Shown: positions 1 through 7,923, numbered from the stretch's first letter. The stretch: DNA of 64,000 bases from Lachnocurva sp029100405 (GCA_046263755.1 JBJYZC010000006.1:62001-126000); one strand, 5' to 3'. Made by a program: numbers and translations. Notes: generated from the letters alone by a model not told the origin.

Positions 1-306
1 ATTGACTTTGCTACTGGGGAAGAAATGGACGATCCCTTCCCGGAAGAGGAAGAAAACCCTCTGGACTATCTCATGCCTGACTTTGACAAGGCAGAACTAT
101 CCGACTCTGACCCTGACAAAGCAGATAATGAATTACCCGACTTAACAGAGTTAGATAATGAGTTACCTGACCCTGACGAGTTAGAACATGGGAAAGACGA
201 CATCATCTATCAGAATGACAAAGAAACCTTTATTGACGATGTTTCAGATGATGCAGACATCTCGCATGGCGTAGAGGATGTCGCATTCGAAATGATGGGC
301 TTTTAA
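1..306 (+). CDS. C-terminal tail of a gene cut by the window edge, just upstream of tadB
   Basis: The frame is open to the first base, so the gene starts outside the window. The visible 101 residues are very acidic and proline-rich, with an internal near-repeat (ELPDLTELDNELPDPDELE), and show no fold I recognise. In Tad operons the gene before tadB is normally the TadA/CpaF secretion ATPase, so this may be an acidic extension of that protein, but no ATPase motif is visible here. The stop is 17 bases before the next start, with a Shine-Dalgarno AGAAAGGA between them, consistent with one transcript. Confidence 0.6.
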   Translation: MDFATGEEMDDPFPEEEENPLDYLMPDFDKAELSDSDPDKADNELPDLTELDNELPDPDELEHGKDDIIYQNDKETFIDDVSDDADISHGVEDVAFEMMGF

Positions 307-323
307 GAGAAAGGAACTCTGCT

Positions 324-1289
324 ATGCAGACTTATATCTATTTAACCTATGCCTTATGGATTGCCCTAGGTGTTGCCGTAGGATTTTTTGTCTACCACTT
401 GGTGAAGTGGTTGGCGAAAGATCAGGTCTTTGCCATTTTGGGAGCAAAGATCGCCGGGAACATGGAGAAGGTGTCTTCCCTTCGGCGAAAAGCCTTGGCA
501 CAGAAGTTGCAGGAAGACCGTGCCGGGGTTGCCGACATTAAGTTCTCGTCTTGGGACAAGCTCTTCCGATTTATCGGTCAGACCGGTATTCTGGACAAGA
601 TTCCGGGGGCGAACGAAGCTTCGGTACTGGCCGGGGTGATCCTCCTGTTGTTAGGAATCGGACTTGCCGTGTCCGTCCTTGCCAAGTCCATTCTTCTGGG
701 ACTGATTGTCGTAGTGGTTGTCCTGATTGCGATTGTTCAGGTGTCACGAACCATTATCGGACATCGGAAGATGAAGATTGACAGCGAACTTCTCCCCTTC
801 ATCAACTCCTGTATGTCGAGTGCAGCAGGACAGGCGGACATTATTTCTATCTTTCAGGACATTTATCCCAGTATGGATGAACCACTCCGTTCCATGCTCG
901 AAACCTGTGTGGCGGAAGCCAATGCGACCAACAATAAGCAGCTCGCCATTCGGCATTTAAGTGAGCGGAGTGCATCCGACCAGTTTTATGCAACCATCAA
1001 TAATCTCTATCTTTGTTCTGAGACCTCGGGCGAGTACGGAAAGACGATTCGTGCCCTGTCGAAGACCCTGATCGTGTACAACAACACGTTGGAGAAAAAG
1101 AAGGCCATCCTTCGAAATGCCAGAGTGAACGGTGCCATGCTTGCCGGTATGGGAATCGTTGCGATCGTGTCCTGTAATGGATTCTATGCAGGATTCTTAA
1201 ACATTATCCTGCACAATACCATCAGCCTTGCGATTATGGCGGCCATGGTGGTGATTGCGATTCTGGCCCTGACGATCTCGGCAGACTAA
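324..1289 (+). CDS. tadB: TadB-like pilus inner-membrane platform protein (T2SS-F family)
   Basis: 321 residues. A membrane segment lies near residues 5-27, two hydrophobic helices near 100-140, a soluble helical domain at about 150-260, and a C-terminal pair of hydrophobic segments. This is the layout of TadB-type GspF-domain proteins, which form the inner-membrane base that works with the TadA ATPase in pilus assembly. The role is inferred from architecture and from the TadC-like, pilin and CpaB-like genes that follow. The family is divergent and identification rests more on context than on single residues. Confidence 0.7.
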   Translation: MQTYIYLTYALWIALGVAVGFFVYHLVKWLAKDQVFAILGAKIAGNMEKVSSLRRKALAQKLQEDRAGVADIKFSSWDKLFRFIGQTGILDKIPGANEASVLAGVILLLLGIGLAVSVLAKSILLGLIVVVVVLIAIVQVSRTIIGHRKMKIDSELLPFINSCMSSAAGQADIISIFQDIYPSMDEPLRSMLETCVAEANATNNKQLAIRHLSERSASDQFYATINNLYLCSETSGEYGKTIRALSKTLIVYNNTLEKKKAILRNARVNGAMLAGMGIVAIVSCNGFYAGFLNIILHNTISLAIMAAMVVIAILALTISAD

Positions 1290-1306
1290 CTTTTTCTGAA
1301 TAACGT

Positions 1307-1332
1307 TTTAACCATAGAAGTATTGGAAAGGC
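1307..1332 (+). promoter_or_regulatory. CATAGAA-class promoter before tadC
   Basis: Core CATAGAA at 1313-1319, preceded by TTTTAAC and, further up, TTTTTCTGAATAAC. It is followed by GTATTGGAAAGG, whose GGAAAGG can also serve as ribosome binding site. The core ends 26 bases before the tadC start, giving a short leader. Confidence 0.5.
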
Positions 1333-1345
1333 AAAGAGAAAGCGA

Positions 1346-2197
1346 ATGGAACTTACGAACATATATCCGATTGTGCATATCTTAAAAATCATCGCCATGT
1401 GCGGAATCGCCGGTTTCGCTTCCATTCTGGTCGTGGTTCTTCTGATGAAAGCCTTTACGGAGGACAATCAGAAGGCGGCCATGGAAGGATTTGACCATGC
1501 CTTAACAAAGGTCCTTTCTTCCGACAAGACAAGGAGATTCAAGCGGTATCTCATCCAGACGGGCATACAGGATCGGTTTAATTTTCCCGTTACTCCGGCA
1601 ACCTACATTCTTTTGATGTTAGTGTCGGGTGCCGTGATTGCGGTGGGTGTTCAGCTCCTGTTTGACAAGTTTGCCGTCTTTGGATTTCTTGCCGGGTTCT
1701 TCGGATTTGACCTTTTGATGCGTGCCATGAATTCCTCGGACAATCGGGAGATCCAAAAGGATGTCTTTATGATCCTGATGAACCTTCGGGTGCAACTGGG
1801 AGCCAACCTCTTTATCACGGACGCTCTGATGGCGTGTGAACCCTTGGTCAAGAACAAGCGGTTCAAGAAGGCTCTGGATGCCTTAATCAATGACTTTGGC
1901 AATCAGAACGTTTCCAATCTGGATGCGATTGAAGCCTTTGACAGTAAGTTCAAGAACTTAAACGTCATGAACTTAAAGATTTTCCTAAGGAACTATATGT
2001 TGTATGGCGTGAACGACAAGTATCTGGACGATATGATGACACAGGTCAATTCCATGTCGGAAGCGGAAGGCATGGCAGAAGAGAACGACCTTGACCAGAA
2101 AATGGGACTGTTTTCCCTCGGATTCTTTGCCTTGATCTTTTTCCTGATGATTTTCGGCATGGCACAGGTCATTAAGGTTCAGGGAATCTTTGGCTAA
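1346..2197 (+). CDS. tadC: TadC-like pilus platform protein (T2SS-F family)
   Basis: 283 residues. There is an N-terminal membrane helix (about 8-36), a hydrophobic pair around 88-125, a soluble domain containing FMILMNLRVQLGANLFITDA, and a C-terminal membrane helix rich in Phe and Leu (about 250-278). This matches TadC, the partner of TadB in the inner-membrane platform of Flp/Tad pili. The preceding 56-base gap carries its own CATAGAA-type site, so it can be transcribed separately from tadB. Paralogy with the tadB product is suggested by shared layout only. Confidence 0.7.
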   Translation: MELTNIYPIVHILKIIAMCGIAGFASILVVVLLMKAFTEDNQKAAMEGFDHALTKVLSSDKTRRFKRYLIQTGIQDRFNFPVTPATYILLMLVSGAVIAVGVQLLFDKFAVFGFLAGFFGFDLLMRAMNSSDNREIQKDVFMILMNLRVQLGANLFITDALMACEPLVKNKRFKKALDALINDFGNQNVSNLDAIEAFDSKFKNLNVMNLKIFLRNYMLYGVNDKYLDDMMTQVNSMSEAEGMAEENDLDQKMGLFSLGFFALIFFLMIFGMAQVIKVQGIFG

Positions 2198-2216
2198 GTG
2201 ATTTTTCTGAATAACA

Positions 2217-2232
2217 CTTTAACCATAGAATA
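2217..2232 (+). promoter_or_regulatory. CATAGAA-class promoter before the pilin-like gene
   Basis: Core CATAGAA at 2224-2230. The upstream sequence TTTTTCTGAATAAC is the same as at the site before tadC and, on the other strand, the site before virB2. The core ends 72 bases before the pilin-like start at 2303. Confidence 0.5.
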
Positions 2233-2302
2233 TATAACCACAGAAATCACAGAAAGAAATCTTTTCTTTCTGCAACTTTTTACAAAAAGGAAGGTAAAAG
2301 TT

Positions 2303-2548
2303 ATGAATTGGTGCAAGAAGAAACTACAGGCTGCTTATCTCAAAGCAAAGGAAAAGCGAAACGGTGAGAAGGGCGGTATGGAAATCACCACCGTCATCGG
2401 ACTGGTCATCGTTGCCATCGTTGTCCTTGTCATTGCGAAGAATATGTTCGTAAAGACAACCCATAAAATGAGCGACAGTACAACCAATGCTATCAATAGT
2501 TTGTATAACACTACGAATGATAGCGGTAATGTTGACGGTCAGCACTAA
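2303..2548 (+). CDS. Flp/Tad-type pilin-like protein
   Basis: 81 residues. A positively charged N-terminus of about 24 residues ends in KGG and is followed directly by a hydrophobic helix, MEITTVIGLVIVAIVVLVIA. This is the prepilin pattern of basic leader, small residue, and helix with an early Glu. The rest is short and polar, with no second membrane segment. I chose the ATG at 2303, preceded by AAGGAAGG, over an upstream ATG with no ribosome binding site that would place an unrelated tract before the leader. It is probably the major pilin; exact processing is not provable here. Confidence 0.65.
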   Translation: MNWCKKKLQAAYLKAKEKRNGEKGGMEITTVIGLVIVAIVVLVIAKNMFVKTTHKMSDSTTNAINSLYNTTNDSGNVDGQH

Positions 2549-2575
2549 TCCGACCATGTAGTGTATCAAAGGATG

Positions 2576-2594
2576 GGGCGTGCTTGACACGCCC
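2576..2594 (+). terminator. Hairpin after the pilin-like gene, possible attenuator
   Basis: GGGCGTG pairs with CACGCCC across a five-base loop, followed by TAACCTTTTCTC. The T run is weak, so this is more likely a partial stop or an mRNA stabiliser that raises pilin over downstream pseudopilin expression. Confidence 0.5.
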
Positions 2595-2629
2595 TAACCT
2601 TTTCTCTTCATTAAGAAAAAGGAAACATC

Positions 2630-3130
2630 ATGCAGAAGGCAAACAAAAAGGAACAAGGAAGTGCGGTCGACTTATTTGAAGTCATGCTCGTCTTTGTCAT
2701 TATTTCTGCCCTCATGCTGTTATATCTGGACTTTGCGAAGAGCATTCGAATGAAAATGGCGATTGATCTGGCCGCAAAGAACACGCTCTATCAGATGGAA
2801 GAAACGGGTGCATGGACCGATGAAATTGACAAAAACTTTCGGTCAGCCTTGGCAGAGAATGGCATCCATTTAACGCCAAGCACGAGTGATACCGCCGTTG
2901 CATCCAAAGACAATTCCAATATCGATCTGAAAAGCCCGCAAGTCAATAAAAGTTCCGGAATTGGGACGGTTCCAAAGGCAAAGAACGGGGAACAGGTCAA
3001 GATGGACATTACCATTTATTTCTACACCCCGATGAAAGACGTCTTTGGAAAGGTATGGATCGGTGGAGCACCGGAGAAGAAACATCCCATTACCTATCAC
3101 ATCGTAAGGAGTACCGTATGTCGGAATTAA
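2630..3130 (+). CDS. TadE-like pseudopilin (DUF4320-like)
   Basis: 166 residues. A short polar N-terminus containing KEQGSAVDLFEVM leads into one hydrophobic helix (about 17-37), then an extracytoplasmic domain ending in a basic tail. This is the single-anchor pattern of TadE-type minor pilins; the N-terminus resembles DUF4320 proteins of Bacillota. The start has RBS AAAAAGGAAA. It overlaps the next gene by 13 bases, which implies translational coupling. Likely role: minor subunit or assembly factor of the Tad pilus (inferred). Confidence 0.6.
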   Translation: MQKANKKEQGSAVDLFEVMLVFVIISALMLLYLDFAKSIRMKMAIDLAAKNTLYQMEETGAWTDEIDKNFRSALAENGIHLTPSTSDTAVASKDNSNIDLKSPQVNKSSGIGTVPKAKNGEQVKMDITIYFYTPMKDVFGKVWIGGAPEKKHPITYHIVRSTVCRN

Positions 3131-3957
3131 GGAAAGAGCGGGGTGCGACCAATGCCCTGATTACTGTACTCTGCATGACTTTGTTTATTCTTGTGGCGGT
3201 ACTGTTGCATTATCAAATGTTAAACGATAATGCGGAACTGGCACAGGAAGAACTGCATAACGGAACACAGATTGCCCTGTCCGATGCGATTTGGTCGAAT
3301 CATACCGATACGGAGCAGGGCCGCCAGTACATCATCGAAACCTTTGCCGGAAACGGTCAGGCGAAAGCATCTGCTTCTGCCAAGCAGCACACGGCAGACG
3401 TTTTCAATCAGGCCATCAAGCGAAACTTTGACCTTGGCGGTGACTTCCGACCACAGAGCGGATCGTTACACAACATGGCATCCGACAAGCGGATTCAGGT
3501 ACTGGAGTTCTTTGTGGTAGAGCGGATCGGAAACACGAACACCGCCGATTCATACCGGGTGTATCCGTATGACTGCACCGATGGAAAAGTTGGGGCTTGT
3601 CATAGTCCGGCAGACCAGATTTCCAGTATTACCGGAACTTCTGCCAAGCCGTACTTAAAGAAAATCACTCAAAAGGACAATGTGTTCCCGGTCGGATCGA
3701 CCATTTATGCACGGGTCGCCTTTGCCAACCGTACAGACAATGGACTAAAGCAGATTCTTCTGACCCGTGGTTCGACCATGGACACCGGCAAGGGATCCAT
3801 GATTGAGTTTGACAATAAGACCAACGGCGATGCCCCGGTGGATGCTAGAAATGCAGAGAACTACCATGTGGGTGCATCGGTCACGGGAACGCTTCCTGCG
3901 GTCGCAGTAACAGAGATGATGGATATTACAGCGTTTGAAAATGACGGACGAGGGTAA
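3118..3957 (+). CDS. TadE/TadG-like exported protein of the pilus operon
   Basis: 279 residues from the ATG at 3118, which has AAGGAG five bases upstream; an earlier in-frame ATG inside the previous gene lacks this. The N-terminus is basic, then one hydrophobic helix (about 13-32), then a large extracytoplasmic domain with many Asn, Thr and Ser residues. Single anchor plus large exposed domain fits a second pseudopilin or TadG-like protein. The fold of the outer part is not recognisable to me. Only five bases separate it from the CpaB-like gene. Confidence 0.6.
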   Translation: MSELRKERGATNALITVLCMTLFILVAVLLHYQMLNDNAELAQEELHNGTQIALSDAIWSNHTDTEQGRQYIIETFAGNGQAKASASAKQHTADVFNQAIKRNFDLGGDFRPQSGSLHNMASDKRIQVLEFFVVERIGNTNTADSYRVYPYDCTDGKVGACHSPADQISSITGTSAKPYLKKITQKDNVFPVGSTIYARVAFANRTDNGLKQILLTRGSTMDTGKGSMIEFDNKTNGDAPVDARNAENYHVGASVTGTLPAVAVTEMMDITAFENDGRG

Positions 3958-3962
3958 ATTTT

Positions 3963-4856
3963 ATGGCATTATTCAAGAAGAAACCAAAAGAAGAGGAAAT
4001 GCTTGTCGAAGGGCTTTCCGACACACCAACGGTTCAGAACCTGCATCTGAAGGAAAAGAAGGAAAAAGGGCAGTATGTCTATGCCATCATTGGCGTAGTC
4101 GTTGCCCTTGGCATTTTCTGTGGACTGGTCTATCTGGAGCGGTATATCAATACCCCGAAATCTTCCACGATGACGGTCATTGCAAAGACAGAGATTCCAC
4201 GGGGAACCGTTCTGACCAAGGATAACTGGAAGGACTTTCTCACAGGAATCAACATGGACGACACTTACCGCCCGAAGGACGCCCTTTCTTCGGTAAACGA
4301 CCTAATCGACACCAAGACCACCGTGGACATCGGAAAGGGTTCGATTCTCTCGACCAAGGAGACGGTATCGACAAAGGATGTGGAAAACACCTTTACCGAC
4401 CCCGTGGAAGTTTCTCTCTCCATTTCAGCGGAGAATGCGGATGCCGGACTGTTACGAAAGGGTGATCTGGTCAACTTTGTAAAGACCGAGGACGGTGATG
4501 ACGGCTCGGGTGCAACGGCCGGATTTGCTCTGGAAAACATCTATGTGAAGAACGCCTTTGACGGTGACGGCAAAGCCATTGACACATCGGATCGAACCAC
4601 GAGAGCCAGTATGTTGCAGATTCTTCTTAACCGTAGCGATCAGCCTGCATTCACACAGGCAACGAATGGTGGCAAGTCCATGGCAATCTCCCGTGTGGTA
4701 GACACCCAGACCGGATATGAGAAGATCTTGCAGAAGGACAAGGCCAATCAGGACGTTGCTAATCCGAGTGACGATACAAGCCAGACAGACAAGAGTCAGG
4801 ATGCAGACACAGCGGATGCGGACCAGAATACCGAAGGCAATACAAACGACCAGTAA
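3963..4856 (+). CDS. cpaB: CpaB/RcpC-like pilus assembly protein with SAF domain
   Basis: 297 residues. The cytoplasmic N-terminus is followed by a membrane helix (about 38-58) and then a SAF-type stretch (TVIAKTEIPRGTVLTKDNW) typical of CpaB/RcpC periplasmic Tad proteins. The second half contains an SLSISAENADAGLLRKGDLV segment, again typical of this family. The C-terminal 40 residues are low-complexity Asp/Gln/Ser. The reading frame stops just before an open frame that lacks its own start codon, so the protein may originally have been longer (see the next entry). Confidence 0.7.
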   Translation: MALFKKKPKEEEMLVEGLSDTPTVQNLHLKEKKEKGQYVYAIIGVVVALGIFCGLVYLERYINTPKSSTMTVIAKTEIPRGTVLTKDNWKDFLTGINMDDTYRPKDALSSVNDLIDTKTTVDIGKGSILSTKETVSTKDVENTFTDPVEVSLSISAENADAGLLRKGDLVNFVKTEDGDDGSGATAGFALENIYVKNAFDGDGKAIDTSDRTTRASMLQILLNRSDQPAFTQATNGGKSMAISRVVDTQTGYEKILQKDKANQDVANPSDDTSQTDKSQDADTADADQNTEGNTNDQ

Positions 4857-4857
4857 G

Positions 4858-5136
4858 GAATCCGAGGATGGGAAAGTCATTGGAAAATATCAATATGGAA
4901 TCGTATCTCCCAAGGTGACGGTCACGGACGATAAGATCCAGAGCCTTTCCTCCAATGCTTCGATGAGTGATGTAAAGAAAGCGATTGGAGAAGGAACGAT
5001 TGCCGAAGAAGTCCGGGTAGCGGACAGTTCAACGACCGTCCTGTTGTACAAGTCAAAAACAAATACATGGTCGCTGGCTTTCTCCAATGATGCACTGGTT
5101 GGCGTCAGTACCGTATCAGACGGAAACACGTTCTAA
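4858..5136 (+). pseudogene. Open frame without a start, possible frameshifted C-terminus of the CpaB-like protein
   Basis: The frame from 4858 encodes about 92 residues of ordinary composition (KVIGKYQYGIVSPKVTVTDD onward), ending in a typical folded-looking sequence. No ATG, GTG or TTG with a ribosome binding site exists in this frame near its beginning; the first in-frame ATG is deep inside. It begins two bases after the stop of the CpaB-like gene, in the +1 frame. The simplest reading is a single-base indel near 4835-4856 that split one gene. Non-AUG initiation is the alternative. Confidence 0.45.
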
Positions 5137-5218
5137 ATAGAACGATGCAACCGAAAACAGACGTAATGCAACGTGGTAATAAGAAAATACGACCGATGAT
5201 AAAAAGGAGAGTAGAAGC

Positions 5219-5467
5219 ATGATGGTTTTACGCCCGACCGGAAAGGTCATACGATACAATTGTAGCGATGGAGAAGATCCGGCAGAAATGATGATGTTCG
5301 AGTTTTGCGATGAGAACGATGTTTGTTGTTTCCTTTCCCTTCCTGATCTGCTCCGCATGTACGCTTTCCTTTGTGCAAAAGAACGGACGGAACGCCCAGA
5401 CAATGACTGGTTGAACAGCGTATGTCTTCGGTACCATATTCCGTTTCAGGACTTCTTTGGGTATTGA
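5219..5467 (+). CDS. Hypothetical protein, 82 residues
   Basis: Preceded by AAAAAGGAGAG at good spacing. The sequence is acidic and Cys-containing with two clusters of hydrophobic residues and no membrane helix. It ends 70 bases before a zinc-ribbon gene. I do not recognise a family. It is the first of a row of small genes between the pilus operon and the sigma factor that have the look of accessory cargo. Confidence 0.6.
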   Translation: MMVLRPTGKVIRYNCSDGEDPAEMMMFEFCDENDVCCFLSLPDLLRMYAFLCAKERTERPDNDWLNSVCLRYHIPFQDFFGY

Positions 5468-5537
5468 AGGGAGCGATTATTATGGGTGAACAGACTCTAA
5501 TAAGAAGGATAAGGTATACGGAGAGGAGAGGGGCTGA

Positions 5538-5765
5538 ATGTGCCAATATTGTGACAATGGATATTACCGGACAGGATGCGGAAAAACTTTTTTTGGACAT
5601 GAAATAGAAGGAAATTTAGTAGATTCGACTTTTGATGGCGGGCATATGGTTCTGCATCCGTATCCTAAAGAAGACCCGGATGACCAATACGTTGTACAGA
5701 TTGAGTTTTGTCCGTTCTGCGGAAGAAAAATGACACGCTCATCTACCGATAAAGAAAATCTGTGA
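5538..5765 (+). CDS. Small zinc-ribbon protein
   Basis: 75 residues. CQYC at residues 2-5 and FCPFCGRK near 57-64 form a likely zinc ribbon split by about 50 residues. The same C-x2-C ... CPxCGR plan recurs in the next gene and in a broken gene after it, so these appear to be tandem paralogues. A short overlapping frame starts at 5482 with a good ribosome binding site but encodes only 41 residues; it might be a leader for this gene. Function unknown; DNA binding is possible. Confidence 0.6.
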   Translation: MCQYCDNGYYRTGCGKTFFGHEIEGNLVDSTFDGGHMVLHPYPKEDPDDQYVVQIEFCPFCGRKMTRSSTDKENL

Positions 5766-5792
5766 TTGTTTGGGTCGGAGGATGAAACAGGT

Positions 5793-6170
5793 ATGGCAAA
5801 TTTAGACATTAAAACAACTCCTTGTAATTATTGTAAAACAGATGATACAAGAAAAGCATTTCAGACCATGATGGGATCATGGGGTAAAGCAAAACTTTGT
5901 ATCGTCTTTCAGAAAAAGGAATTATTGGAAATCGTGCCACAGGATTTTCTTGTTGAGGTAAATAATTATTCGTTTCCCGGCATCCTTTTTTCGAATTCTA
6001 AGGTTGTCCGCTATTTTACAATTCAGTATTGTCCAAAATGTGGAAGAAGGCTTACAGAGGATGCCAACTCATTCAGACTATTCAGAAAATATCGTCCAGA
6101 TACAATTATATTAGGGAAGTCAGGGGGCGGCCATCATTTCATAGGAAGGAGTCTTAAAGATCATGAATAA
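5793..6170 (+). CDS. Small zinc-ribbon protein
   Basis: 125 residues from the ATG at 5793, chosen because CGGAGG lies 11 bases upstream. CNYC near residues 11-14 and YCPKCGRR near 84-91 give the paired cysteines of a split zinc ribbon. A hydrophobic beta-rich stretch lies between (VQDFLVEV, FPGILFS). It is related in plan to the gene before it and to the broken copy whose start overlaps its last codons. Function unknown. Confidence 0.6.
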   Translation: MANLDIKTTPCNYCKTDDTRKAFQTMMGSWGKAKLCIVFQKKELLEIVPQDFLVEVNNYSFPGILFSNSKVVRYFTIQYCPKCGRRLTEDANSFRLFRKYRPDTIILGKSGGGHHFIGRSLKDHE

Positions 6171-6231
6171 TTGTTCTTTCTGTAGCGGACTGAGTCGTAT
6201 ACTTACTTGGTTCGATTCCAAGGCATTGTAA
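6163..6231 (+). pseudogene. N-terminal fragment of a third zinc-ribbon gene
   Basis: ATG at 6163 opens MNNCSFCSGLSRILTWFDSK and stops after 22 codons. The CSFC pair matches the N-terminal half of the split zinc ribbon in the two preceding genes. The matching C-terminal half (DIRYCPKCGRT) lies 1.1 kb downstream at about 7383-7424. The gene was most likely interrupted by the intervening two-gene segment. Confidence 0.5.
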
Positions 6232-6796
6232 TGGCTTGTTCGTCACGAGGATAAGCAGACCACATGGAACTAATATTGTTTTCTTCACAATATTTTGCAA
6301 CTGTATGGCCGAGGTAGAATTCTGTTTTTTCAATATTTCTTGCCTGCCGCTTATCTTTTTCGTGGTCGTTCCAACCACAGAAGTAGCGTTTATCTGCTTC
6401 GTCAATATCTTTGCAGATGCGATAATCGCGCATTTCCTTGTAGGAAATGCGTTGACCGTTACAGTATGTAGGCATATGTCTAGAAAGGAGGGCGAGGATA
6501 ACAGACGAAGAAAAATGGTTCACGGGATCATAGTGAAGATTCAATGCGTTTCCAAGAGCAAAATAATCCTGTTCGTGCAACGTTGCTACGAATCGTCCAT
6601 TTATTGGAACAACAAAGCCAAGATTTAAGTCGAACACCCCGACCAGCAGTTCATAACCAGATTCAGCAATCGAAAAGATGCAGTCAAAGCGATGATTCCA
6701 TTGTTGAAAATTATAATGAACTTTGTCGATGTCATTTTCTATCATGCTTTTCACAAGTTCTTCAGCGTGTTCCAATGTTTTATGTGAATCAGACAT
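6203..6796 (-). CDS. DUF6037-like protein of unknown function
   Basis: 197 residues from the ATG at 6796, which has GGAGG eight bases upstream. The N-terminal half reads LVKSMIENDIDKVHYNFQQW then FDCIFSIAESGYELLVGV, similar in my recollection to DUF6037 proteins found on mobile elements. The remainder is polar with FCGWNDHEKDKRQARNIEKT. There is no membrane helix. It is divergent from the next plus-strand gene, and both lie inside the disrupted zinc-ribbon gene, so they probably arrived together. The family assignment is tentative. Confidence 0.5.
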   Translation of the reverse strand: MSDSHKTLEHAEELVKSMIENDIDKVHYNFQQWNHRFDCIFSIAESGYELLVGVFDLNLGFVVPINGRFVATLHEQDYFALGNALNLHYDPVNHFSSSVILALLSRHMPTYCNGQRISYKEMRDYRICKDIDEADKRYFCGWNDHEKDKRQARNIEKTEFYLGHTVAKYCEENNISSMWSAYPRDEQAITMPWNRTK

Positions 6797-6821
6797 TCGT
6801 TTATCCTCCAAAATAGTATCA

Positions 6822-7316
6822 ATGATTTCAATGAATTATGATGCAGCGTTTTCCTATATTGCTTCTGATGACGAAATTGGCATTGGGGATTATGTTAAAG
6901 TAATGTTTCGCAATGGTGGCGTCCGAAGGGGGTACCTCTATGGTGGTGCGCCGCTCATTAATCGAAACGGTGTACTTCTTGCGTCAGATTATGACCTTAT
7001 TTGCATAGACGAACCAGATTGTCTTGGATTGCAAGCGTCGAATGTAAAATCAATCAAACGAATTCGTCCGTCTGCCTTTCGTCGGATAAGTCAGAATGAA
7101 AAGTCACTTCGTTTTGACCCGGACAAGGTGAATAAAGCGATGTCACAAGTCACTTATTTTCAAGGAAATCCAACGGCAGAATTCATCGCCGAACTGCTTT
7201 GTCGTCCGGTCACTCAGATTCTGGACGCTTTGAATGGGAAGTCCATGCCAAACATTGTTCTTTGTGAAATTGCCGATGTGTTGGAAACATCTGTTGATTT
7301 ACTTCTCGCATCATAA
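6822..7316 (+). CDS. Protein with C-terminal XRE-like helix-turn-helix
   Basis: 164 residues if the ATG at 6822 is used (6831 is the alternative; neither has a strong ribosome binding site). The N-terminal part is a beta-rich segment (YVKVMFRNGGVRRGYLYGG). The last 60 residues (FIAELLCRPVTQILDALNGK, then LCEIADVLETSVDLLLAS) resemble an XRE repressor HTH and match the C-terminal half of the XRE gene at 7459. It is divergent from the DUF6037-like gene and could be its regulator (inference). Confidence 0.5.
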   Translation: MISMNYDAAFSYIASDDEIGIGDYVKVMFRNGGVRRGYLYGGAPLINRNGVLLASDYDLICIDEPDCLGLQASNVKSIKRIRPSAFRRISQNEKSLRFDPDKVNKAMSQVTYFQGNPTAEFIAELLCRPVTQILDALNGKSMPNIVLCEIADVLETSVDLLLAS

Positions 7317-7317
7317 T

Positions 7318-7445
7318 TCGCTACTACTATAAAGCATAGCAAACCGTTGATTGACGAACAATCAGGAAAATATCGTTATATATTCGATATAAGGTATTGT
7401 CCGAAATGTGGAAGAACTATCGTAATTAATATTATAGTTGCATGA
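7318..7445 (+). pseudogene. C-terminal fragment of the interrupted zinc-ribbon gene
   Basis: The open frame encodes KYRYIFDIRYCPKCGRTIVI and then stops at 7443-7445, with no start codon or ribosome binding site. It mirrors the C-terminal YCPKCGRR segment of the zinc-ribbon gene at 5793. With the fragment at 6163 it marks the two edges of an insertion of roughly 1.1 kb. Confidence 0.45.
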
Positions 7446-7458
7446 AAGGAACAAATCA

Positions 7459-7815
7459 ATGAAGCAGCAGATCAATCCGGAAATAATTGAAGAAAAAATG
7501 AAACAATACAATTTTTCGCAAAATGGATTAGCTAGAGAAGCTGGAGTGTCAAAATCCATGATGTCTCGGATTCTAACTGGCAAAATGAACAACCCGACCC
7601 TACGAACGATCAGTGCCATTGCAAGGGCACTCAATACATCTGTCGACAGCCTGCTCTCCCGTGTTCCTGCGTTGGATGAAGACGTATTCACAAGAATACC
7701 TGTAAGGAAAAAATCCTTGCAGGTATTTTTTTCTGCTTTTTTATCAATCCATTGGATTTTCTTTTTATATTTTACGCATAGAAGAATTGTAAGAAGTTCA
7801 ACTTATAGTTTTTAA
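7459..7815 (+). CDS. XRE-family transcriptional regulator, C-terminus probably altered
   Basis: 118 residues from the ATG at 7459 (GAAAGGAAC upstream). Residues 14-60 form a clear XRE helix-turn-helix: FSQNGLAREAGVSKSMMSRI followed by TLRTISAIARALNTSVDSLL. After about residue 75 the frame runs through a strong intrinsic terminator (7695-7732) and then through a CATAGAA promoter site, so the last 40 residues are translated regulatory DNA. The original stop was probably lost by a frameshift or point change near 7690. DNA binding should be retained. It probably regulates nearby genes. Confidence 0.7.
   Translation: MKQQINPEIIEEKMKQYNFSQNGLAREAGVSKSMMSRILTGKMNNPTLRTISAIARALNTSVDSLLSRVPALDEDVFTRIPVRKKSLQVFFSAFLSIHWIFFLYFTHRRIVRSSTYSF
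7695..7732 (+). terminator. Intrinsic terminator inside the 3' part of the XRE frame
   Basis: AATACCTGTAAGGA pairs with TCCTTGCAGGTATT across a six-base loop, with a run of seven Ts from 7726. The position inside an open frame is what marks that frame's tail as suspect. Confidence 0.8.
7771..7793 (+). promoter_or_regulatory. CATAGAA-class promoter upstream of the sigma factor gene
   Basis: TTTTACGCATAGAAGAATTG, core at 7777-7783, followed by TAAG. It lies 140 bases before the sigma start, with a two-hairpin repeat in the leader. If the sigma factor reads this class, it would control itself. Confidence 0.5.
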
Positions 7816-7895
7816 CTCTTCGTCATCGCAAAGCGATGGCTCAGAAGTTCGTTCTTCGAACTTTAACTCCTTTCTTTCGCTATGCGAAAGCAAGG
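7813..7895 (+). repeat. Two-hairpin dispersed repeat, copy A
   Basis: CATCGC-AAA-GCGATG (7824-7838) and AAGTTCG-TTCTT-CGAACTT, then a third hairpin CTTTCGC-TAT-GCGAAAG, all in the leader before the sigma gene. The hairpins are joined by the family's TTAACTC/CAGA spacer words. Confidence 0.6.
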
Positions 7896-7923
7896 AAAGG
7901 AAGAACAGAAAGGGGCACACAAA

